In this document: positions 45,601 to 53,413 of the stretch, piece after piece
Layout: the number at the start of each line of letters is the position of its first letter
Position numbering within the stretch: the stretch's first letter is position 1
Origin: Paraburkholderia silvatlantica
GTDB taxonomy: Bacteria > Pseudomonadota > Gammaproteobacteria > Burkholderiales > Burkholderiaceae
Length of the DNA stretch: 64,000 nt
Assembly (NCBI RefSeq): GCF_003096715.1
Contig: NZ_QEOL01000036.1
Coordinates: 1 to 64,000 of the forward strand
Reading direction: 5' to 3'
Position numbers and translations under genes: made by a program
The notes under the pieces: generated by a model
The model's input: the letters and a program-made list of their open reading frames with translations, nothing else
Told to the model about the DNA's origin: nothing
The model's database searches: none

Positions 45601-48600
45601 CCGCGGCGTTCACGATCGAAACGCGCGAGCGCATGAGCGACGACGCGTGGTCGGTCAATGTGGTGGGGCGGCTCCTCGCGAGCGGCAACACGCTCGACGC
45701 CAACAGCACGATCGATGCGCGCACGCTGCAGTCGTTGTCCGCGCAACTGGCCGTCGACGCGCCCACGCTCTACGCCGCGACCGAGTCGATCGGTCTGACC
45801 TACGGCCCGGCGTTCCGCCGCGTGCAGTGCGTGCGCGCCTTGGGCGAAGCGGTGCTGGCCGAACTGGCCGCGCCGCAACTGGCCGACGACGCCGATCTCG
45901 CGCGTTACAGCCTGCATCCGGCGCTGCTCGATGCGGGCTTTCATCCGCTCTTTGCACTGACGGGGACGAACCAGGACCGCGCCGCCTGGCTGCCGGTGCA
46001 GTTCGGCCGCATCGACTATCTGCGCGGCGACACGATTCGCCAGGTACTGGCCATGGTCGAGCGGCGCAGCCCGCATTCGGTCGTCGTCTCGTTCCATTTC
46101 CTCGACGGCGCCGCGCGCGTGGTCGCACGTCTCACTCAGTGCCGTTTCCGCCGCGTCGATCTGCAGGCCCGCCGCCATGCCGCGCCGTCGCGCTATACGT
46201 ATCACCTGGAAGCGCGTCCACTGGCGGACGGCTTTGACGCGTCGACGCTGCCCGCTCCCGCCGCACTGCTTGAAGAGGCGCAGCGGGCGCTCGCCAACGA
46301 CGGCGCGCAGGACGCACAAAAGCGCCGCGCAATGCACCTCACCGAAGTGCTGCCGCTCATCGACGTGCTGGCGAGCGGCTATGCGCTGCGCGCATTCGAG
46401 AAGATCGGTGCATTCCGCACGCCTGGTCTCGCCTTCGGCCCGTTGCCGGGCCTGGCGGCGCGCCTTGCCGCGATGCTTGTCGAAGACGGCCTCGCGCGTC
46501 GCGAAGGTGAGCTTCTCGTGCGCGAGCCAGAAGCCTGCGAGGCGCTCCCGCCCGTGGACGAACTTTGGCGCAGCCTGCTCGAACAATCGCCCGCGCACGT
46601 CGCGGAACTGACGCTGCTCGCGCATTGCGGCGTGGCGCTGCCGGCGCTCCTCGCGGGCGAGTTGGCGCCGGAAAAGCTGATGTCGCCGACCAGCAAGAGC
46701 CTCGTCGAGCACTTCTTCGAGGCTTCGCCGACGTGGTCGCATGTGCGCGCGCTGATCGGTGCGCTTGCCGCGCGCGCGGTCGCGGCGTGGCAGGCGCCGC
46801 GCCGCCTGCGTGTGCTGGAGATTGGCCGCGCCGACGTGGACGTGCCGCGCCCACTCGAAGTTGCGCTGCCGCCCTCGCGCTGCGACTACGCGATCGCCTG
46901 CACGGCGCCCCAGCAGGCCGCGCTCGCGGCTGAAGGCGGCCATGCCGCGCGCCTCGTCACGCTGGTCGCGGGCGAGCGGCTCGCGCTTCAGTCCGACGAC
47001 GACGCGCCGTACGACATGGTCATCGCCAACTGTCTGCTGGCCGGTCAGGCCGATTCGCTCGCGGCGCTGACCGCGCTGCGCGGCTGGCTCGCGCCGGGTG
47101 CGTTTGTCGCGCTCGCGGAGCCCCGCCGGGGCCGTTTTGCCGATATCGTCTTCGGAGCGGCGCGCGCCGAAGCGGGTGCGCCGCAAAGCGCCGTCGAACT
47201 TGTGCGTCTGCTGGAGGCTGCCGGGTTCACCGATGTGGTGTCGTTCGCGGAGCAGGGCTATGAGATCGAAGGCACGCCTGCGTTGATCGTGGCGCGCGCG
47301 CCCCTGCGCTTGCCGACGCACACCGCGAATGAGGCGCCTGTGGCTCCGACCTACGCCCAGTGGCTCCTTGTCCATGCCGATGAGAGCGCTGGCCCACGCG
47401 TTGTTGGCCTGGCGGACGCCTTGCGCGCGCTCGGCGTCGACGTCGAAGCCATTGCGCAATCCGAAGTGGCGAACGCACTCCGCGTGGTGAGCACTGCACG
47501 CGATGGCGCGCCGTTGCATCTCGTGTTCATCGCGCCCGAAGCCGCGCTGCCTGCCGACGCCGATGGCGCCGCGTTGATGCAAACGCAGCGCGCGACTTCG
47601 GTCGCACTCGCGCGCCTCGTGCGCGAACTGGGCGACGCCGCACTGCCGGTGCAACTGAGCATCGTGACGCAGGATGGCGCGCCGTTCGCGCCGGCTGAAT
47701 CGGCGGAAGACTGCACCCCGCGCCGTGCCGAGCAGGCCACGCTGTGGGGCCTGGGGCGTGTGCTTGCGAACGAGCATCCCGAACTGGGCTGCCGCCTCAT
47801 CGACGTATCGGCGGCATGCGAGAACGCTAGCGCGTTACTGGCAATGGAGCTGCTGGCAGGCGACGTCGAAGAGGAAGTCGTGCTCACCGCGCGCGGCCGC
47901 TTCGTGCCGCGCATGCTCGATGCCGCCCAGATGCAACGTCGCCGTGCGGTGCCCAACGTGCAGCCCGCTGTGCTCGCCTTCGATACGCCAGGTTCGCTGC
48001 GCAACCTCGAATGGTTCGCACAGGCGGCGCGCACGCTCGCCGCCGACGAAGTCGAAATCGAGCCTGTGGCGACCGGCCTCAATTTCCGCGATGTCATGTA
48101 CGCAATGGGCCTGCTCTCCGACGAAGCGGTCGAAAGCGGCTTCGCGGGCGCGACAGTCGGCATGGAGCTGTCGGGCCGCGTGACGCGCGTGGGCGCGGGC
48201 GTGGGCAACTTCAATCCCGGCGACGCCGTGCTCGGCTTCGCGCCGGCCTCGTTCGCCACGCGCGTCGTCACGCGTGCGGGCGCGATCACGCGCAAGCCGG
48301 CCTCGATGACCTTCGAGGAAGCCGCGACGGTGCCCACCACCTTCTTCACGGCCTGGTACGCGCTCGTCGAACTGGCACGCGTGCGCGAAGGCGAGCGTGT
48401 GCTCGTGCATGGAGGTGCGGGCGGCGTGGGCATTGCGGCGATCCAGCTCGCGCGCCTGCTCGGCGCCGAGGTGTTCGCCACCGCGGGCAGCCGCGAGAAG
48501 CGCGAGTTCGTGCGCCTGCTTGGCGTGGACCGTGTGTTCGATTCGCGCAGCCTCGCGTTTGCCGATCAGGTGCGCGACGCCACGGGCGGCGCGGGCGTGG

Positions 48601-50237
48601 ATGTCGTGCTCAACTCGCTCGCGGGCGAGGCGATGGTGCGCAGTATCGATACGCTGCGTCCGTTCGGCCGCTTCCTCGAACTGGGCAAGCGCGACTTCTA
48701 CGAGAACAGCCGCATCGGCCTGCGACCGTTCCGCAACAACATCAGCTATTTCGGCATCGATGCAGACCAACTCATGGGCGCGCTGCCCGGGCTGACAACG
48801 CGCCTGTTCGAGGCCGTCATGCAGCGTTTCGCCGATGGCGTGCTGCATCCGCTGCCGTACCGCCTGTTCCCGGCGGCGCGTGTCGAAGAGGCATTCCGCT
48901 ACATGCAGCAGGCGCGCCAGATCGGCAAGGTGCTGATCGGTTATCCGGCGGGTACGCCCGCGCCCACCCGCGACGCGAGTAGCGCGGCTGCGCTGCGCTG
49001 CGACGCCAGCGGCGCGTATCTCGTGATCGGCGGCACGGGCGGTCTTGGTTTCGCGACGGCGCGCTGGATGGTGGCCCGCGGCGCGCGGCATATCACGCTC
49101 GCGAGCCGCAGCGGCACGCTGGGCGAGGCGGCACGCGCGGAAGTCGCACGCTGGCAGGAAGAACTCGGCGTGAAGACGCGCGTGGTTTCCTGCGACGTGA
49201 CGAACGCCGCCGCCGTGCAGGCGCTCGTCGCACAAATCGCGGCGTGCGGCACGCCGCTCAAGGGCGTGCTGCATTCGGCGATGCACATCGACGACGGTCT
49301 CGTGCGCAATCTCGACGACGCGCGCTTTGAAGCCGTGCTCGCGCCGAAGCTCGCGGGAGCTTGGAATCTGCACCGCGCGACGCTGGATTGCGCGCTCGAC
49401 TTCTTCGTCGTCTATTCGTCGGCGACGACGACGCTCGGCAATCCGGGCCAGTCGAGCTACGTGGCCGCCAACAGCTTCCTCGAAGCGCTGGTGGAAATGC
49501 GTCGCGCGGCGAACCTGCCGGGCACTTACATGGCATGGGGCCCGCTCGACGACGTCGGCTTCCTCGCGCGCAACGAGAAGACACGCGAGGCGCTGCAGTC
49601 GCGCATTGGCGGGGCGTCGATCTCGTCGGACGAGGCGCTCGTCGCGCTCGAGCACGCGCTGCTCACGGGCGCAGCGGGCGAGGCCGTGGTCCGACTCGAC
49701 TGGCAGGCGCTCTCACGGGGCATGCCGGCGGCTGGCGCGCGCCGTTATGCGGCGCTGCGCATGCGCAATGCGAACGAGCCCGCGAGCGACGGCGGCCAGC
49801 CGCTGCGTGGCCGAGTCACAGCTTTGCCGCATGCCGAGGCGCTCGCGCTTGTCGAAGAGACGCTGCGCGCGCAGATCGCGCGTATCCTGCATCTCGCGCC
49901 CGAAAAGGTGGAACTGGAGCGTTCGGTGCTCGACATGGGCATGGACTCGCTGATGGGCATGGAACTCGGCCTCGCGGTCGAGGAGGCCTTCGAGGTCAAG
50001 CTCTCGGTAATGGCGATCGCGGAAGGCGCGACGGTGCGCTCGCTCGCGGCGCGCATCGTCGAATCGATCGAGGCCGATGCGGAGTCGGCCGACTCCTCGC
50101 CTCGCGCGCAGACCGATTCACAAACCGAAACCGCGGCGGCGGTGGCGGATCTCGCACGCAAGCACGCGCTCGAGATCAACGTCGAACTGGCGGCACCGGC
50201 CGTGGCGAGCAAACGCGCCGAGGAACTGGTCGAATGA
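42618..50237 (+). CDS. wcbR: Fully reducing type I polyketide synthase (WcbR-like)
   Basis: A 2539-residue single-module PKS. Domains in order: KS (about 5-425; active Cys175 in DTACSSSL, His in EAHGTG and KTNIGHLE), AT (about 525-835; Ser632 in GHSVGE), DH (about 900-1180; His936 in DHVVDGGVTFP, Asp1105), a degenerate methyltransferase-like region (LEIGRADVD near 1399, lacking the Gly-rich SAM loop), ER (about 1790-2115; VHGGAGGVGIAA), KR (about 2130-2310; IGGTGGLG, Tyr2281) and ACP (Ser2444 in GMDSLMG). There is no thioesterase, so the chain must leave by another enzyme. A complete reducing loop predicts a saturated fatty-acyl product. The ATG overlaps wcbQ by 4 bp and the stop overlaps the LpxC-like gene by 4 bp. 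Confidence 0.93.
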   Translation: MKNSKIAIVGMSCRFPGGVTGPEEFWSLLESEKDAVTHIPADRFGTEFYQHPSKREPGKSYTFAAGVLDDVAGFDAAFFGISPREATQMDPQQRLLLELTWEAFEDAGVRPESLRGSDCAVYVGVASSDYGNRNMDDLNTVDPYSATGNTLSIASNRISWVYDLHGPSMSIDTACSSSLVALHQAVKALQTGDASMALAGGVNLLLHPFGFVGFSKASMLSPRGRCRAFDATGDGYVRAEGGAVVVLKTLERALADGDTIHAVIAGSGVNSDGFTQGGISVPGTPTQAALLREVYARAQIDPRTVDYLEAHGTGTAVGDPIETRALADVVGAGRDADKPLLIGSVKTNIGHLETGSGMAGLLKAVLCLKHRAVPRSLHFEKPNPNIDFAGGHMRVVERMTPIGTHGRELVVGVNSFGFGGTNAHVVLTEAPARQAKMQQAAQVEGFAPLVLTARSERALATLAARYLARLDASQSWDALAAAAAHRRQWLEHRAIIAPATFDEAHAALAALARPEEIAVQGDIAPAALVHAEMITDDAPVALVFSGNGSQWAGMGKQLLAEDAVFRAAVEEVDALWCADGSQSLYAMLAAGADADTLSATEHGQPLLFAIQVGIVRAIEANGVAYDACVGHSVGEVAAAWASGALTLADAVQVVKIRSRAQALTRGTGRMAAAGIGEAEAREMILQQGLTGDVEVAGINSVQSVTLAGSLAGLEVIGTALKATGHFFQLLDLDYAFHSRHMDGIEAPVREGLADIAPRVAAHRYVSTVTGGPLAGSELDAQYWWRNIREPVRFGDAIAHLVEEGVRLFVEVGPHSILRTYVKQTLAALKETGAPLATLKRHHDSAATLHRAVLAAVAHGARVDRERLVPRAADTDTVRLPVYPWQHEHYWLVPTIEGYGLANRHRVHPLLGYRLHEHAFGWENHIDPTRLPYLADHVVDGGVTFPAAGFVEMALAAARVLFATETCALENVEIRQPVVFQANHAKLFRLVIDVRTAAFTIETRERMSDDAWSVNVVGRLLASGNTLDANSTIDARTLQSLSAQLAVDAPTLYAATESIGLTYGPAFRRVQCVRALGEAVLAELAAPQLADDADLARYSLHPALLDAGFHPLFALTGTNQDRAAWLPVQFGRIDYLRGDTIRQVLAMVERRSPHSVVVSFHFLDGAARVVARLTQCRFRRVDLQARRHAAPSRYTYHLEARPLADGFDASTLPAPAALLEEAQRALANDGAQDAQKRRAMHLTEVLPLIDVLASGYALRAFEKIGAFRTPGLAFGPLPGLAARLAAMLVEDGLARREGELLVREPEACEALPPVDELWRSLLEQSPAHVAELTLLAHCGVALPALLAGELAPEKLMSPTSKSLVEHFFEASPTWSHVRALIGALAARAVAAWQAPRRLRVLEIGRADVDVPRPLEVALPPSRCDYAIACTAPQQAALAAEGGHAARLVTLVAGERLALQSDDDAPYDMVIANCLLAGQADSLAALTALRGWLAPGAFVALAEPRRGRFADIVFGAARAEAGAPQSAVELVRLLEAAGFTDVVSFAEQGYEIEGTPALIVARAPLRLPTHTANEAPVAPTYAQWLLVHADESAGPRVVGLADALRALGVDVEAIAQSEVANALRVVSTARDGAPLHLVFIAPEAALPADADGAALMQTQRATSVALARLVRELGDAALPVQLSIVTQDGAPFAPAESAEDCTPRRAEQATLWGLGRVLANEHPELGCRLIDVSAACENASALLAMELLAGDVEEEVVLTARGRFVPRMLDAAQMQRRRAVPNVQPAVLAFDTPGSLRNLEWFAQAARTLAADEVEIEPVATGLNFRDVMYAMGLLSDEAVESGFAGATVGMELSGRVTRVGAGVGNFNPGDAVLGFAPASFATRVVTRAGAITRKPASMTFEEAATVPTTFFTAWYALVELARVREGERVLVHGGAGGVGIAAIQLARLLGAEVFATAGSREKREFVRLLGVDRVFDSRSLAFADQVRDATGGAGVDVVLNSLAGEAMVRSIDTLRPFGRFLELGKRDFYENSRIGLRPFRNNISYFGIDADQLMGALPGLTTRLFEAVMQRFADGVLHPLPYRLFPAARVEEAFRYMQQARQIGKVLIGYPAGTPAPTRDASSAAALRCDASGAYLVIGGTGGLGFATARWMVARGARHITLASRSGTLGEAARAEVARWQEELGVKTRVVSCDVTNAAAVQALVAQIAACGTPLKGVLHSAMHIDDGLVRNLDDARFEAVLAPKLAGAWNLHRATLDCALDFFVVYSSATTTLGNPGQSSYVAANSFLEALVEMRRAANLPGTYMAWGPLDDVGFLARNEKTREALQSRIGGASISSDEALVALEHALLTGAAGEAVVRLDWQALSRGMPAAGARRYAALRMRNANEPASDGGQPLRGRVTALPHAEALALVEETLRAQIARILHLAPEKVELERSVLDMGMDSLMGMELGLAVEEAFEVKLSVMAIAEGATVRSLAARIVESIEADAESADSSPRAQTDSQTETAAAVADLARKHALEINVELAAPAVASKRAEELVE

Positions 50238-51175
50238 GGGCGCCCGCAGGCTGGGCAAGCAGCGAAGGCACGCTCGCGCGCGAACTCGTAATGAGTGGGC
50301 ACGGGCTGCACACGGGGCGCCGCGTTCAGGTGCGCATTCATCCCGCGCCCGATGCACATGCAGGGCACGGCATCGTATTCCGCCGGGTGCAGGCCGGCCG
50401 CGAAGTCGCCACGCTGCGCGTCGATCCGGCGCTGCGCGAGGCGCAGCCGCTTTGCACGATGCTGCGCGCGCGCGAAGGCTCGAACAAGGGCAAGGGTGTG
50501 CGCACGGTCGAGCATTTGCTCGCTTCGCTTCTCGTCGGCGGCATCGACCATGCGATCGTCGAACTCGATGCCGAAGAAGTGCCGATTCTCGACGGCAGCG
50601 CCGCGCCCTGGATTGCTGCGATCGAGGCATGCGGACGGACATCGCTCGCGCGGCTGAAGCGCTTTATCCGCGTGAAGAAGCCCGTCGTCGTGAGCGATGG
50701 CACGCTCGCGCAGCGCCGCGAAATGCGCATCGAGCCGTGTGAGCGCTACGAGATCAGCGTGCGCAACGACCTCAAGGGCTTCGGCGACATGCATTGGGAA
50801 GGCGCGCTCACGCCCGAGGTATTTGCGCGCGAGATCGCGCCGTCGCGCTCATATGGCCGCGTGAAGTGGGCGCTGCCCGCCATTGTCGCCGGTTACGTGA
50901 AGCGCACGCCTGTCCTGCGCGGTGCGCGTCTGTCGTGCACGGCATCGATCCTCGGCAACCGGGTGATCGGCGGAATGCGACTGCCCGAGGAGTTCGTGCG
51001 CCACCGCGTGCTCGATCTCGTCGGCGACCTTGCGCTCGCGGGCGCGCCCTTGCTCGGCCGCGTGAGCGCGCTGCGCCCGAGCCACGAAATGAACTACCGG
51101 CTCGTGGCCGCGTTGCTCGCTGACCGCGACGCGTGGGAATGGGCCGAATGTACCAGCGACAACGAAAGTACATAA
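50234..51175 (+). CDS. LpxC-like zinc deacylase in the capsule operon
   Basis: A 313-residue homolog of UDP-3-O-acyl-GlcNAc deacetylase. The LpxC catalytic set is kept: Glu93 and His94 in TVEHLLASL, His257 and Asp261 in FVRHRVLDLVGD (zinc ligands with His94), and His284 in SHEMNYRL. N-terminal SGHGLHTGRRV and DGSAAPWI are also LpxC-like. The region matching the acyl passage (about 200-250) is diverged. An essential lpxC normally sits in the dcw cluster, so this is a second, specialised copy that probably deacylates a different substrate. ATGA coupling to the PKS implies a shared pathway. By position it could be WcbS. Confidence 0.88.
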   Translation: MRAPAGWASSEGTLARELVMSGHGLHTGRRVQVRIHPAPDAHAGHGIVFRRVQAGREVATLRVDPALREAQPLCTMLRAREGSNKGKGVRTVEHLLASLLVGGIDHAIVELDAEEVPILDGSAAPWIAAIEACGRTSLARLKRFIRVKKPVVVSDGTLAQRREMRIEPCERYEISVRNDLKGFGDMHWEGALTPEVFAREIAPSRSYGRVKWALPAIVAGYVKRTPVLRGARLSCTASILGNRVIGGMRLPEEFVRHRVLDLVGDLALAGAPLLGRVSALRPSHEMNYRLVAALLADRDAWEWAECTSDNEST

Positions 51176-51241
51176 AGCACATAAAGCACAACAAGCGCGG
51201 ACTGACATCGCGCGCAAGCACGTACGGGGAACCAGCAGCAG

Positions 51242-52582
51242 ATGGGAATGGGTGATCAGATCCGCAAGCAGCTCGCGGCAGCAGCGCTCAAGCGCCAGCT
51301 CGAGCGCGTTTCAGGCGAGGCGCAGGCACAGCTGGACGGTGCGGCAGCGACCCGCGGCGCGAGCAGGCAGACTGCGTCGTGGGACGCGCGTGCAAGCTTC
51401 GAAGCGATGCCGCTTTATCAGCAGGTCAAGCTCCTGAAGCAAATGGGCGAAACGCTGCAGGTAGCGTCGCCGTTCTTTCGCGTGCACGAAGGCATGGCCG
51501 GCGCCACGACGACGATCGGCGCGCGCGAGTACATCAATTACGCGAACTACAACTACCTCGGCTTCGCTTCCGATCCCGGCGTCATGGCGTCCGCACAGGC
51601 CGCGATTGGCCGCTATGGCACCTCGGTGTCGGCGAGCCGCATGGTGGCGGGCGAACGGCCCATACAACGCGAACTCGAACGCGCGCTCGCAGACTTCTAC
51701 GAAACGGACGACTGTGTGGCCTTTGTGAGCGGCCACGCGACCAACGTCACGGTGATCGGCGCGCTGTTCGGCCATGGCGATCTGATCGTGCACGACGCGC
51801 TTGCGCACAACAGCATCGTTCAGGGCGCGCAACTGAGCGGCGCGAAGCGGCTCGCTTTTGCGCACAACGACTGGCGCGAACTCGATGCGCTGCTTGCGCG
51901 CGTGCGCGGCGAGTATCGCAACGTGCTCGTGGTGATCGAAGGCCTCTACAGCATGGACGGCGACTATCCGGAGCTTGAGCGCTTCGTCGAGATTCGTCGA
52001 CGCCACGGCGTGTTCCTGATGGTCGACGAAGCGCACTCGTTCGGCGTGCTCGGTGAGACGGGCCGCGGTATTCGCGAGCAGTGCGGCGTGCCGTCCAGTG
52101 AAGTCGATCTATGGATGGGTACGATGAGCAAGACGCTCGCCGGTTGTGGCGGGTTCATCGCGGGCTGCCAGCCGCTCATCGACATGCTGCGGCACCTCGC
52201 GCCGGGCTTTCTCTACAGTGTCGGGCTTGCACCCGCGCTCGCCGCCGCATCGCTTGCTGCGCTCGAAGCGCTGAAGGCGCAGCCCGAGCGCGTCGCGATG
52301 CTCAAGGCGCGCGGCCAGCAGTTTCTGCACGAGGCGCGCGCCGCTGGCCTCGACACCGGCACGAGCGCCGGCTATGCGGTGGTGCCCGTCATCACGCGCA
52401 GCTCGCTGAAGGCGGCGCAATGGGCCAACGCGCTCTTTGACGAGGGCATCAACGTTCAGCCGATTTTCTATCCCGCGGTGGAGGAGCGTGCGGCGCGTCT
52501 GCGCTTCTTCATTTGTTCGACGCACGAGTCCGGGCAGATCACGCGCACGGTGATGGCACTCGCTCGCATCGCCAGGCGTTGA
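51242..52582 (+). CDS. wcbT: PLP-dependent alpha-oxoamine synthase (SPT/AONS family)
   Basis: A 446-residue fold-type I PLP enzyme. YNYLGFASDP, SGHATNVT, HDALAHNSI, DEAHSFGVLG (Asp262 pairs with the pyridine N) and GTMSKTLAGCGG (Lys297 forms the Schiff base) define the family of serine palmitoyltransferase, 8-amino-7-oxononanoate synthase and KBL. These enzymes condense an amino acid with an acyl thioester and release CO2. The 45-residue N-terminal extension is rich in Ala and Gln. No thioesterase in the PKS next door suggests that this enzyme releases the chain as an amino-ketone. AONS for biotin is less likely here as no bio genes are near. The wcbT name is by position only. Confidence 0.85.
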   Translation: MGMGDQIRKQLAAAALKRQLERVSGEAQAQLDGAAATRGASRQTASWDARASFEAMPLYQQVKLLKQMGETLQVASPFFRVHEGMAGATTTIGAREYINYANYNYLGFASDPGVMASAQAAIGRYGTSVSASRMVAGERPIQRELERALADFYETDDCVAFVSGHATNVTVIGALFGHGDLIVHDALAHNSIVQGAQLSGAKRLAFAHNDWRELDALLARVRGEYRNVLVVIEGLYSMDGDYPELERFVEIRRRHGVFLMVDEAHSFGVLGETGRGIREQCGVPSSEVDLWMGTMSKTLAGCGGFIAGCQPLIDMLRHLAPGFLYSVGLAPALAAASLAALEALKAQPERVAMLKARGQQFLHEARAAGLDTGTSAGYAVVPVITRSSLKAAQWANALFDEGINVQPIFYPAVEERAARLRFFICSTHESGQITRTVMALARIARR

Positions 52583-52588
52583 GGGAGC

Positions 52589-53293
52589 ATGTCGATGATT
52601 ACGGCATCCGGCGCGGCACGCGCAGGTGGGCTGCCCATGCGCCAGGGCGCGCTGACATTTCGTCCTGCGCGCGCAAGCGACGCTGCGGTTTGCGCGCCGC
52701 TGGTCTTCGCCTCGGGCGAGCACGAATTCGAGTTTTTCCTTGGTGCGCCAGCCGGGCAGTGCATCGCGTTTCTCGAATACGCGTTCTCGTGTTCGTCGGG
52801 CCGCTTCTCGTGGCGGCGCCACGAAGTCGCCGTCAATGAAGCGGGCGAAGTCGTCGCCGTGCTTGCCGCGCACGACGGCCGTCGCATCGCCTTCGACGAC
52901 CCGCACATTGTCTGGGCGCTGCTGCGCCGCTTCGGTGTCCTGCGCACGGTGCCGATGCTGCTGCGCGGCCTTGTGCTCGAAACCGAGCTGCCCAGGCCGA
53001 AGCGCGTGCAGACGCTCGTAGCGCATTGCGCGACGCACGCCGAAGCGCGAGGGACAGGCGTATTTACCGCATTGTTCGAACATGCGCTGAGCAGCACGTA
53101 TGCGTCCGAGCGTGGTCTGGAACCAGGCGGGCGCGAAATTGTGCTTGATGTGCTCGTGCACAATTCGCGCGCGGCGGCGTTGTATCGGCGGCTCGGTTTC
53201 GTTGCGCTGCCGCGCAGGCGGGCGCGTTCGCGCTATCTGCCTGCGCAACTCGAGTCGGTGCGCATGCGGCTTTCCCGGGAACCTGGAGCCTGA
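52589..53293 (+). CDS. GNAT-family acyltransferase
   Basis: A 234-residue protein with the GNAT acyl-CoA loop AEARGTGVFTALFEHA and the C-terminal NSRAAALYRRLGF typical of the fold. It sits 6 bp after the oxoamine synthase with GAGGG before the ATG, so it is the last gene of the kpsS-PKS operon. A free amino lipid or sugar amine is a natural acceptor; N-acylation would complete a sphingolipid-like or amide-linked product. The substrate is inferred only from context. Confidence 0.8.
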   Translation: MSMITASGAARAGGLPMRQGALTFRPARASDAAVCAPLVFASGEHEFEFFLGAPAGQCIAFLEYAFSCSSGRFSWRRHEVAVNEAGEVVAVLAAHDGRRIAFDDPHIVWALLRRFGVLRTVPMLLRGLVLETELPRPKRVQTLVAHCATHAEARGTGVFTALFEHALSSTYASERGLEPGGREIVLDVLVHNSRAAALYRRLGFVALPRRRARSRYLPAQLESVRMRLSREPGA

Positions 53294-53413
53294 TGCTGCG
53301 TTACGCGGCAGCTTCCGGAGCCCTGCACGGGCGTCAATCGCGTGTTCGCTGCGCGTGAAGCTCACGGGAAATGGATTGCCTCGCTCATCGCCGCACCTCG
53401 CCGCGCCCGACGG

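Noticed and set aside
44040..47777. A 1245-codon open frame antisense to the PKS
   Set aside because: GC-rich coding DNA often leaves the antisense frame open. The peptide is Arg/His-rich with no motif, while the sense strand has all PKS domains.
47835..49655. A 606-codon open frame antisense to the PKS ER/KR region
   Set aside because: Same reason: shadow of a strongly supported gene, with no domain and no ribosome site.
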